A DNA stretch of 7,522 nt, from positions 1 through 7,522 of the forward strand of contig JABHGH010000058.1 of the NCBI GenBank assembly GCA_018672145.1, read 5' to 3'. The position numbers and the translations under genes were made by a program. Origin of the DNA: Flavobacteriaceae bacterium (lineage in GTDB: Bacteria; Bacteroidota; Bacteroidia; Flavobacteriales; Flavobacteriaceae). The notes under the pieces were generated by a model. It ran no database searches, was not told the origin of the DNA, and was given only the letters and a program-made list of their open reading frames with translations. How positions within the stretch are numbered: position 1 is the stretch's first letter; every line of letters starts with the position of its first letter. Below are positions 1 to 5,494 of this stretch, piece by piece.

Positions 1-433
1 TGGGAACACTCACCTCGCTCAGCTCGCCGACTGATTTCCCTAAAAGACCTTTTCCAATAGGCGAACTCACAGAGATTTTACCTGTTTTGAGGTCAGCTTC
101 GCTCTCTGCTACAAGAGTGTATGTCATTTCCATTTTGTTCGCTACGTTTTGAATCTTCACCGTAGATAGTACATGTACTTTCGAGGGGTCCAGTTGTGAT
201 TCATCAATTACTCTGGCACTCGCCAAAACCTCTTCCATTTTTGATATTTTAAGCTCTAGCAAGCCTTGTGCTTCTTTGGCAGCATCGTACTCTGCATTTT
301 CGCTCAAATCTCCTTTGTCACGCGCTTCAGCAATCGCTTGGGATGCCTTTGGTCGCTCGACATCTTTTAATTGGTTGAGCTCATCACGTAATTTTTTTAA
401 CCCTTCGGGCGTGTAATAAGAAACCGCAGTCAT
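1..433 (-). CDS. greA: Transcription elongation factor GreA, 3' end missing
   Basis: GreA binds the secondary channel of RNA polymerase and stimulates cleavage of backtracked transcripts so that stalled complexes resume. The visible 144 codons start at an ATG (431-433) and read MTAVSYYTPEGLKKLRDEL. An N-terminal antiparallel coiled coil covers about residues 8-75. It carries the tip motif GDLSENAEY (residues 41-49), whose Asp42 and Glu45 correspond to the acidic pair that coordinates catalytic Mg2+ in GreA. The C-terminal FKBP-like domain follows, with the segment SPIGKGLLGKSVGE near the window edge. The family is about 158 aa long, so roughly 14 residues lie outside the window. The acidic tip distinguishes it from Gfh/TraR-type relatives. 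It is divergent from the lipoprotein gene. Confidence 0.96.
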   Translation of the reverse strand, partial: MTAVSYYTPEGLKKLRDELNQLKDVERPKASQAIAEARDKGDLSENAEYDAAKEAQGLLELKISKMEEVLASARVIDESQLDPSKVHVLSTVKIQNVANKMEMTYTLVAESEADLKTGKISVSSPIGKGLLGKSVGELSEVSVP

Positions 434-457
434 AATATTGAATTTTATAAGAAAGAA

Positions 458-476
458 AATCCCATAACAAGGGATT
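458..476 (-). other. Small hairpin in the greA leader
   Basis: The 6-bp arms aatccc (458-463) and gggatt (471-476) are perfectly complementary around a 7-nt loop. They lie between the predicted greA promoter and its start codon. If transcription starts a few bases after the -7 box, the hairpin sits at the very 5' end of the mRNA, where it could stabilise the transcript or respond to a regulator. There is no U-tract after it, so it is not a terminator. A chance palindrome is possible. Confidence 0.3.
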
Positions 477-481
477 GTAAG

Positions 482-489
482 CAAATATA
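482..489 (-). promoter_or_regulatory. Predicted greA promoter, -7 box
   Basis: The minus strand reads TATATTTG, a full match to the Bacteroidota -7 consensus TAnnTTTG, about 50 bp upstream of the greA start codon. I see no convincing -33 TTTG/TTG box at the normal spacing of about 19-20 bp; the region there is only A/T-rich. The same octamer occurs at two other gene starts in this window. Confidence 0.5.
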
Positions 490-525
490 CAAAAATCTAA
501 TTTTTAACGTACTTTGCTGTCAAAA

Positions 526-948
526 ATGAAGCCACTTTGTCTTGTTGTTCTTTTGTCTCTCTTTTTGAGTTGTGCAAACGATGATGTCCAACAAAACCCA
601 TACCTCAATCAACTTCCTCCTTTCGAGTTTGAACTCAATCTCAACCTGCCTCAATACGATAATCTCCGCTTTACAGGGGGAACCCTGACTTTATCTCAGT
701 TAGGTTTGCGAGGTGTGCATTTCTACAATCTTAATGGCACACAGCTATTGGCTTGGGAAGCAAGCTGCCCCAACCACAGGCCAAATACGTGTTCGTCTAC
801 AGAAATTCAAGGAATTGAAACAAAGTGCAATTGTGAGGACTACCTGTACAGTTTGGTCACAGGTCAACCACTAAGCGAAGATGCCCAGTACGGCATGGTC
901 AACTATGGTGTACGCCGCACAGGGAATCTCGTGTTGATCTATAACTAA
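526..948 (+). CDS. Small lipoprotein with a degenerate Rieske-like domain
   Basis: A 140-aa secreted lipoprotein of unknown function. I chose the ATG at 526 over the TTG at 514 because it puts the signal peptide directly at the start: hydrophobic residues 4-14 and then a lipobox ending FLSC, with Cys16 as the lipidated residue. The residues after it (ANDD) resemble the acid-rich lipoprotein export signals of Bacteroidota, so a surface location is possible. The C-terminal half has a Rieske-like layout: WEASCPNH (residues 77-84), then CNCEDYLYSLVTGQP (101-115). A true Rieske protein has CxH and CxxH. Here the first motif is CxxH (Cys81, His84) and the second has Cys101/Cys103 with no histidine, plus an extra Cys89. 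Normal 2Fe-2S binding is therefore doubtful. From memory, flavobacteria have similar short lipoproteins annotated as Rieske-like. The gene is convergent with the receptor gene, and the stop codons overlap by 3 bp within a 4-bp overlap of the two genes. Confidence 0.8.
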   Translation: MKPLCLVVLLSLFLSCANDDVQQNPYLNQLPPFEFELNLNLPQYDNLRFTGGTLTLSQLGLRGVHFYNLNGTQLLAWEASCPNHRPNTCSSTEIQGIETKCNCEDYLYSLVTGQPLSEDAQYGMVNYGVRRTGNLVLIYN

Positions 949-3131
949 AAACGGAGTGTCATTCCTGCGAGAAAGTGAAATCCTGTTTGTGGATAATAGC
1001 CAACTCCTTCGACAGTCGTGATAGCATTTGGATCGCTCCATGTATCATCAAAAGTGTAGAAATACCCATTTGACGTGTAATCGACATCCAAAATATTATT
1101 GAGCAACAATTGTAAATGCAATGCATCACACCATGTCGGTGATAGCGTATGTTGAATATGAATATCTTGTGTAGAGTACGCATCCAATTTCGATAACAAA
1201 GCGTCAATATTTCCTAAATATTGCTTCCCAACGTGCTTGCTTAACAAACTCAATGACCAGTCCGCTGCGGGCGTGAAGTATAATTGACTGGCAGCAACAA
1301 TTGTTGGAGAATAGGACAGATTTGTGTCGCCAAGAGCTTGCAACTCGCCATTGCGTTCGAAATAAAAATTGCGGTTTTTATTGGTGCTCAATGACATGTT
1401 GGATTGCCACTTCCATTGGGTGTTGAGCACCCAGTTGAGATCGAATTCCATGCCTGTTCGATAACTACTTCCACTGTTTGTTCGGATAGGTGCACCCACC
1501 TCATCAATGGCTCCCGTGAGTACCAATTGGTTGGTGTAGTCCATAAAGTATGCGTTAGCACTAAACTGAAACATGGGTTGCGTCACACGCCACCCCAATT
1601 CAAAGTCTATAAGTTCTTCGGCTGATGGATTGCCGTTTTCAAAATCAGTGCGGTTGGGCTCTTTGTTGGCTTTTGCTACAGAAAAATATGCCTGTTGGTT
1701 CGTGTTGATGCTGTAGGTCAGTCCGCCTTTAGGGTTGAAAAAGCCGTAATGCCGATCCACATTTATAGGGATTTGACCTGCTTGCATTCCCGAAACAGCA
1801 TAATCGACCCAGCGGTATTGCATATCAGCAAATAATTTCCATCTGGTTCCAATGGCATGAGTGAGTTTGGCAAATACGTTGGCGTCTGTTTTCTTCCCTT
1901 GATTCTCATAAAAACGATGGTCAGGAAGAGCCCCACCCGCATTTTGTGCCCAAATCAATGTCCCAAAGTGGTCTCCGACATAGCTACTGAAAGACAAGCC
2001 TAAGTGCAGCGTTTGCTTTCTCTTTTGAAATCGAGTCATCAGATTGGCAACATAAAAATCGTTGTCTAGCCACTTTTGGGTGACATTCTCAGTTTCAGTC
2101 GCACTCTTGTCTGGCAACATTAAATATGCCGCAGAGGTTTTCCCCGAAAGACTCACGTTTTGGTCATGCCACAAGTCGTTGAGCTCTTGATAATAACCTC
2201 TCCCGTAGGTGTAGTTGAGCCCGAGTGCGAACGACCAATAAGCATTGATGCCTTGCTCCCAGTGTATCTGATAATGATCTTGGTTGTAATTATCAACTTG
2301 ATCTTTATAGTAGCCTTCTACATTTCCCGCGTCGTCATAATTGATTCCTGCAGGGTTGTAGGTTCGATTCGTTTCTAGTGTTGCACCATCTATACCAAAC
2401 CACGATTGATAAGTGCGTTCGAACCCACCAAAAGCAAGTGCTTTGACTTTTGTTTTACGCTCCTGGAACACAGCTTGTAAAAAATATGATTTTAGGCCAG
2501 AACTTGCTCGGTCAATAAAACCGTCCGAGTCAATCTTGGACAAACGCCCCGCTAGCTCAAAACGATCTCTTATTTGACCAGTAGAAAATTTGACAGTGTG
2601 TTTTTGCGTGTTAAAACTTCCCATACTATTGGCGAGTATGGCATAACTCTTTTCCGAATTACTATCTGTTGTAAGATTGATGCTTGCCCCGAAAGCACCT
2701 GCGCCATTGGTCGAAGTCCCTACACCACGTTGTAACTGCGCAAAGTCAACTGATGAGCTAAAGTCAGGCAGATTAACCCAAAATGTTCCATGTGATTCGG
2801 CATCGTTATAGGGTATTCCATTGATTGTCACATTGATTCTTGTGGCGTCACTTCCACGTACACGTATACCTGTATAACCAACCCCAGCACCCGCGTCACT
2901 AGTTGTGACCACACCAGGAAGAAAATTCATAAGTATTGGCATATCAACACCTAAATTGCGTTCTTCCAACTCCTCTTTTGTAAGGTTGGTAAAGGCTATG
3001 GGTGTGTCACTCGTCGCTTGTAATGCGGCTACTGTCACCTCTTTCAAGTCAATTGTTGTTTGTAAGGTATCTTGAGCTTGTTGGGACATCGCCCAAGAAA
3101 AGCAAGTTAAAAAAAATAGGTAATATTTCAT
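945..3131 (-). CDS. TonB-dependent outer-membrane receptor, predicted thiamine (or precursor) importer
   Basis: A 728-aa outer-membrane active transporter powered by TonB-ExbBD. It starts at ATG 3129-3131 with a signal peptide, cleaved probably after AMS (residue 16). A TonB-box-like stretch IDLKEVTV follows (residues 28-35). The plug domain covers about residues 43-155, with the typical IRVRGSDATRINVTINGIPY region (89-108) and QRGVGTS (134-140). The rest is a 22-strand-type barrel rich in alternating aromatic residues, ending GMTLRF with the expected C-terminal Phe. There is no N-terminal carboxypeptidase-like (CarboxypepD_reg) domain and no SusD partner, which argues against a polysaccharide-type receptor. 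The leader carries a TPP riboswitch, which predicts repression by thiamine pyrophosphate and a thiamine-related substrate; this is inferred from context, as the barrel sequence alone does not show the ligand. The gene is downstream of a YkoF-like/PnuT-like/kinase cluster on the same strand. Confidence 0.93.
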   Translation of the reverse strand: MKYYLFFLTCFSWAMSQQAQDTLQTTIDLKEVTVAALQATSDTPIAFTNLTKEELEERNLGVDMPILMNFLPGVVTTSDAGAGVGYTGIRVRGSDATRINVTINGIPYNDAESHGTFWVNLPDFSSSVDFAQLQRGVGTSTNGAGAFGASINLTTDSNSEKSYAILANSMGSFNTQKHTVKFSTGQIRDRFELAGRLSKIDSDGFIDRASSGLKSYFLQAVFQERKTKVKALAFGGFERTYQSWFGIDGATLETNRTYNPAGINYDDAGNVEGYYKDQVDNYNQDHYQIHWEQGINAYWSFALGLNYTYGRGYYQELNDLWHDQNVSLSGKTSAAYLMLPDKSATETENVTQKWLDNDFYVANLMTRFQKRKQTLHLGLSFSSYVGDHFGTLIWAQNAGGALPDHRFYENQGKKTDANVFAKLTHAIGTRWKLFADMQYRWVDYAVSGMQAGQIPINVDRHYGFFNPKGGLTYSINTNQQAYFSVAKANKEPNRTDFENGNPSAEELIDFELGWRVTQPMFQFSANAYFMDYTNQLVLTGAIDEVGAPIRTNSGSSYRTGMEFDLNWVLNTQWKWQSNMSLSTNKNRNFYFERNGELQALGDTNLSYSPTIVAASQLYFTPAADWSLSLLSKHVGKQYLGNIDALLSKLDAYSTQDIHIQHTLSPTWCDALHLQLLLNNILDVDYTSNGYFYTFDDTWSDPNAITTVEGVGYYPQTGFHFLAGMTLRF

Positions 3132-3161
3132 TCGTATAAATTATTTACGAATAAAAGGGGG
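3129..3161 (-). promoter_or_regulatory. Possible expression platform of the TPP riboswitch at the receptor start codon
   Basis: Two elements lie between the aptamer and the gene. First, perfect 7-bp arms (attcgta 3130-3136, tacgaat 3146-3152) with a 9-nt loop form a hairpin whose 3' arm includes the A and U of the receptor's AUG. Second, a C-rich run just upstream (minus-strand CCCCCTTTT, 3153-3161) can pair with AAAGGGG at the 5' side of the aptamer (3258-3264), and less well with the aptamer's 3' end. This suggests that the run disrupts the aptamer when TPP is low, while TPP binding leaves the start-codon hairpin free to block translation. The complementarities are visible in the sequence; the switching model is inference. 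Confidence 0.4.
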
Positions 3162-3190
3162 AATTATTCTATTGTTATGTTGTTGTAATA

Positions 3191-3268
3191 AACTTCCCTT
3201 GGCAGCATTACCTGCCCAGGTTCATTGGGTATGATCTCAGCCCGATTATTTTGGGCACCCCTTTGAGA
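3191..3268 (-). ncRNA. TPP riboswitch (THI-box) aptamer
   Basis: Read on the minus strand, the conserved blocks of the TPP aptamer appear in order: AAAGGGGTGCCC, then GGGCTGAGATCATACCC, then GAACCTG, then GGTAATGC, then AAGGGAAG. Helix P3 is formed by GCCC/GGGC (3253-3256 with 3240-3243) and a short loop. P2 is formed by GGGT with ACCC. P5 is a perfect 5-bp GGCAG/CTGCC stem (3212-3216 with 3201-3205) around the loop GTAATG. The CUGAGA block recognises the pyrimidine ring and the GGUAAUGC/GGGAA side recognises the pyrophosphate in this class. The closing P1 helix is weak here: I see no good pairing of the outer flanks. Because it lies in the receptor's leader, it is expected to turn the receptor off when TPP is abundant. 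Confidence 0.96.
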
Positions 3269-3273
3269 TGGGT

Positions 3274-3281
3274 CAAATATA
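3274..3281 (-). promoter_or_regulatory. Predicted promoter of the riboswitch-receptor transcript, -7 box
   Basis: The minus strand reads TATATTTG, matching TAnnTTTG, immediately upstream of the riboswitch. Transcription would start near 3267-3270, so the aptamer would begin almost at the mRNA's 5' end. No clear -33 box is seen at the usual spacing. The position implies that the receptor has its own promoter rather than depending only on read-through from the kinase gene. Confidence 0.5.
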
Positions 3282-3439
3282 AAATATTAATGGGTATTTT
3301 GATGAGTTGTTCCTAAAAATCATTCATCCCTATTACCAGTGCAAAACTCAAGGATGAGACAGCAACAAATAAAGTGTTCGATTGTGCTTCAACAACAAAA
3401 TGTCCCTGGTTTTGAGTTGTGAATATGTGTTGGTGAAAC
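3282..3439. other. Spacer between the kinase gene and the receptor promoter, no recognised content
   Basis: These 158 bp follow the kinase stop codon. I see no strong hairpin with a U-tract for ending the upstream operon and no convincing gene. A minus-strand open frame running out of the kinase gene in another frame ends here (stop near 3313), but it has no independent start in the spacer. A 7-bp inverted repeat (aactcaa near 3347, ttgagtt near 3413) is probably chance. Confidence 0.4.
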
Positions 3440-4006
3440 CTAAACATATGGAAGGTGCTGTTCAATAGCTTGTAGGGCAGAACGAAAGCGTTCTTCGCCT
3501 TGACCTTGCACAACAGCATAGGGTCGTTGTAATTTATTGAGAGTAGATGTGAAACGATTTAACATCTGGACTCTTTCGTTGGGTTTATCACGCAAATCAT
3601 CGGCAACCCATGGGATATCAATATTGGTGAGCAAGTATAGATCATAGGTGTTTTTCAATGCAAAAGCACGAAGTTGAGGATCGCAATATCCATCAAAATA
3701 AACTTCTGAATATGTCGTTGTAACAAGAAGGTCTGTATCGCAAAATAAAATGGCATTTGCTTGAGCGGCTTTTTCGTTTTCGAGCTTCATTTGACCAGCA
3801 GCAATCAAAGGCAAATCATCTTTGGTGCAAATTTCCTGCTTTTCATCCCATTTTTTCTGTAGATATGCACGTGCAAACTCAGGCACCCATTTGCTATTGA
3901 AATGAGCAGCTAGTTTTTTTGCCAATGTTGTTTTTCCTGTCGATTCAGGACCAAACAACACTACTTTAGCACAGTGAGCTGGTGACTGTCCAAGGTCTTT
4001 TTCCAT
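3440..4006 (-). CDS. NadR-like P-loop kinase, candidate vitamin (thiamine or nicotinamide riboside) kinase
   Basis: A 188-aa ATP-dependent kinase resembling the C-terminal ribosylnicotinamide kinase domain of NadR. It lacks both the helix-turn-helix and the NMN adenylyltransferase domains of full NadR. The Walker A motif is GPESTGKT (residues 19-26). The substrate-side EFARAYL (43-49) matches the family's E-Y-x-R segment. CDTDLLVTTTYSE (89-101) is the Walker B-like strand. PWVADDLRD (132-140) resembles the family's lid segment. The start at ATG 4004-4006 overlaps the end of the permease gene by 46 bp; no in-frame start nearer the Walker motif looks better. PnuC-type permeases work by facilitated diffusion and need a kinase to trap the substrate, which explains the coupling. 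With PnuC the substrate would be nicotinamide riboside. Here the YkoF-like neighbour and the TPP riboswitch favour thiamine, but that is inference. Confidence 0.88.
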   Translation of the reverse strand: MEKDLGQSPAHCAKVVLFGPESTGKTTLAKKLAAHFNSKWVPEFARAYLQKKWDEKQEICTKDDLPLIAAGQMKLENEKAAQANAILFCDTDLLVTTTYSEVYFDGYCDPQLRAFALKNTYDLYLLTNIDIPWVADDLRDKPNERVQMLNRFTSTLNKLQRPYAVVQGQGEERFRSALQAIEQHLPYV

Positions 4007-4599
4007 GCGAGATATCCAAATATGGCTATTAATGTAAAAATTAGATATTGAAAACTGGTAAAGCTAAACCCCTTGACCAAGTATAAAGGTACGGAAATCA
4101 CATCGCCAACAATCCAAAAAATCCAATTTTCAATTTTTCGTCTTGCCATGAGCCACATCCCTGAAAAAAAGATAGCAGTCGTAAAGGTGTCAATTACAGC
4201 AGTTGACGAGTTCCACAACCCAAACCATTGATATACGCCGTAAACAAAAAGAAGGCTTCCCAAAAACAAAGCAGCAATATTACGCCATTCGGTAGTTGAC
4301 ATGGACGAAATGTGGGTTTGTTCTTTTTGATCATTGACTCTCGTCCAAATATACCAGCCATATATAGACACGGCGAAATAATAGGCATTGATCATCATAT
4401 CCCCAATAAGTCCCCATTGGAAAAGGAGATAAACATATACAAAGGTTGAAATCATTCCCGTGGGAAAAACTCCGATGTGATTTTTTTTAGCGAGCCAAAC
4501 ACTCAATAAACCAAAAACAACCCCTATAATTTCGAGTCCTATGTCAATGGGGTCATAGGTAGCGTATTGCGCAAATAAAAAATCAAAAACTTGGGACAT
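3961..4599 (-). CDS. pnuT: PnuC/PnuT-family inner-membrane vitamin transporter, predicted thiamine permease
   Basis: A 212-aa integral membrane protein of the PnuC (nicotinamide riboside) family, in which the PnuT branch carries thiamine. I use ATG 4597-4599; the longer frame begins with GTG at 4605 and adds only two residues. About seven hydrophobic segments are visible, starting with DIGLEIIGVVFGLLSVWLAK and then ISTFVYVYLLFQWGLIGDMM. Near the C-terminus is ENWIFWIVGDVISVPLYLVKG, the Trp-rich segment conserved in the family, whose Trp/Asn residues line the substrate site in PnuC structures. The sequence alone does not separate PnuC from PnuT; the thiamine assignment rests on the overlapping YkoF-like gene and the nearby TPP riboswitch. 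The gene overlaps the upstream gene by 17 bp and the kinase gene by 46 bp, so translation is probably coupled. Confidence 0.85.
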   Translation of the reverse strand: MSQVFDFLFAQYATYDPIDIGLEIIGVVFGLLSVWLAKKNHIGVFPTGMISTFVYVYLLFQWGLIGDMMINAYYFAVSIYGWYIWTRVNDQKEQTHISSMSTTEWRNIAALFLGSLLFVYGVYQWFGLWNSSTAVIDTFTTAIFFSGMWLMARRKIENWIFWIVGDVISVPLYLVKGFSFTSFQYLIFTLIAIFGYLAWKKTLDSHQLTVLK

Positions 4600-4843
4600 A
4601 ATCACTTCGATTAGCGTTAAATAATTTTAGATGCATAACTGCTTTTTCTTCTTTGCTTAAGGCCGTTTTAATCTGTGTCGTTAAAAAAGACATCAGCTCA
4701 TCATAAGAGCCATATAGTTGGGTGCTCAATGGGGTTTCTGAAATCGTAAAGCCACCTGTACGCAAGTTGGTAATGAAATCTTGAATATGAGCTTTGTATT
4801 TGTCGTGTAGCGGAGTAAAGGTGATCTCAACAGAAATATTCAT
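4583..4843 (-). CDS. YkoF-like thiamine/hydroxymethylpyrimidine-binding protein, single domain
   Basis: An 86-aa protein resembling the MTH1187/YkoF superfamily of small ferredoxin-like-fold proteins that bind thiamine or its HMP moiety. It opens with a beta strand ISVEITFTPL (residues 3-12), continues with a helix around DKYKAHIQDFITNLR (14-28), then TISETPLSTQLYGSYDELMS (33-52). The Pro-Leu-Ser-Thr-Gln and Gly-x-Tyr-Asp blocks are the recognisable family core. Bacillus YkoF has two such domains in one chain; this is a single copy that would need to oligomerise. There is no signal peptide or membrane segment, so it is cytoplasmic. Its ATG overlaps the transferase stop (shared ATGA, 4840-4843), and its end overlaps the permease gene. 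It may hold or deliver thiamine next to the permease; the biochemical role of this family is poorly defined. The assignment is from motif memory, not a search. Confidence 0.8.
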   Translation of the reverse strand: MNISVEITFTPLHDKYKAHIQDFITNLRTGGFTISETPLSTQLYGSYDELMSFLTTQIKTALSKEEKAVMHLKLFNANRSDYVPSF

Positions 4844-5445
4844 ACTTTTTCTTTAATGGTTAAAGCGCAACTATAATCACTCCATGAATCATGGAAAAAG
4901 TGATAGGATTGATCTTTGTAAGTCGCCATCCCTTTTTGATATTCTTTAAAATCCACAGAAATATCTTTATTCAAGCGAATGCCGGGAACGGAAATCATTT
5001 TGTACATGGCTTCTTTGACACACCACAAATCAGTCAATGCGGCAACGGTATCGGTGCGTGCTTTATCTATGGGGTTGACAAATTTTTTAGCAATCCGAAC
5101 TATTTTGTCTCTTTGCTGTTCCACATCGACTCCAACAGGGACGTTGCCAATAGCGATGGCAGCAAAATGCTTTGAGTGACTAAACGACAAAAAAGGACCT
5201 TGCTTCATATATGGTTTCCCATCCGTTGAATAGTGAATTTTATGGATGGGTATATTTGCCGCTCGAAGCAAACAACGCACCGCCAAAAACCCTTTTCTGT
5301 GCGACGAGTGACGCATGTTTTTTAGGCGATTAATACAATTTTGGGTAAGTGTTAGTTGCCGTGATAAATTCGCTTCTTCTTCGGTAATATGCCACACCCA
5401 CAGAGATGTATTAGAATTCATGTCCTGCTTTTTGTAAATGGGCAT
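4840..5445 (-). CDS. 4'-phosphopantetheinyl transferase, Sfp/AcpS superfamily
   Basis: It transfers the phosphopantetheine arm of coenzyme A to a serine of carrier proteins (acyl or peptidyl carrier proteins). I chose ATG 5443-5445, which gives 201 aa beginning MPIYKKQ as is usual in this group; the upstream frame to 5484 would run through the intergenic promoter region. Motifs in order: GKPYM (76-80), SFSHS (87-91), GVDVEQ (105-110) with metal-binding Asp107 and Glu109, and WCVKEAMYK (141-149) with catalytic Lys144/Glu145. At about 200 aa it is in the Sfp/Gsp size class, not the 120-aa AcpS class. It is the first gene of the operon and overlaps the YkoF-like gene by 4 bp (ATGA). No carrier-protein or polyketide genes are nearby, so its link with the thiamine genes may be only positional. 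It is divergent from ahcY, 49 bp away. Confidence 0.92.
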   Translation of the reverse strand: MPIYKKQDMNSNTSLWVWHITEEEANLSRQLTLTQNCINRLKNMRHSSHRKGFLAVRCLLRAANIPIHKIHYSTDGKPYMKQGPFLSFSHSKHFAAIAIGNVPVGVDVEQQRDKIVRIAKKFVNPIDKARTDTVAALTDLWCVKEAMYKMISVPGIRLNKDISVDFKEYQKGMATYKDQSYHFFHDSWSDYSCALTIKEKV

Positions 5446-5462
5446 ATCTATTTGTAATTTTG
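5429..5462 (+). promoter_or_regulatory. Predicted ahcY promoter
   Basis: A -33 type box TTTTTG (5429-5434) and a -7 box TAATTTTG (5455-5462), a full match to TAnnTTTG, are separated by 20 bp, the normal Bacteroidota spacing. The -7 box ends 32 bp before the ahcY ATG. The -33 box lies inside the first codons of the divergent transferase gene. Confidence 0.6.
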
Positions 5463-5481
5463 AACAAAAATTGTAGAAGAA

Positions 5482-5489
5482 CAAATATA
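5482..5489 (-). promoter_or_regulatory. Predicted promoter of the transferase/thiamine operon, -7 box
   Basis: The minus strand reads TATATTTG (TAnnTTTG consensus), about 36 bp upstream of the transferase ATG. The closest T-rich candidate for a -33 box is only about 12 bp away, too near, so the upstream half is uncertain. It lies between the ahcY -7 box and the ahcY start codon, so the two transcripts would overlap at their 5' ends. Confidence 0.45.
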
Positions 5490-5494
5490 CAACT

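Noticed and set aside
501..525. TACTTTGC just before the lipoprotein as a possible -7 box
   Set aside because: It is one base short of TAnnTTTG, and a start so close to the ATG would make the message nearly leaderless; not strong enough to annotate.
3313..3519. Minus-strand open frame of 68 codons overlapping the kinase 3' end
   Set aside because: Its start lies inside the kinase gene in another frame, there is no promoter or family resemblance, and most of it is explained by the kinase coding sequence.
3961..4599. Assigning the permease as PnuC for nicotinamide riboside on family resemblance and the NadR-like kinase alone
   Set aside because: Possible, but the overlapping YkoF-like gene and the adjacent TPP riboswitch favour the thiamine branch; retained as the alternative reading in the entries.
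4891..5179. Two plus-strand open frames opposite the phosphopantetheinyl transferase
   Set aside because: Antisense shadows of a gene with all expected transferase motifs.
5446..5494. SAH or SAM riboswitch in front of ahcY
   Set aside because: The leader is only about 30 nt and lacks the conserved blocks of those aptamers.
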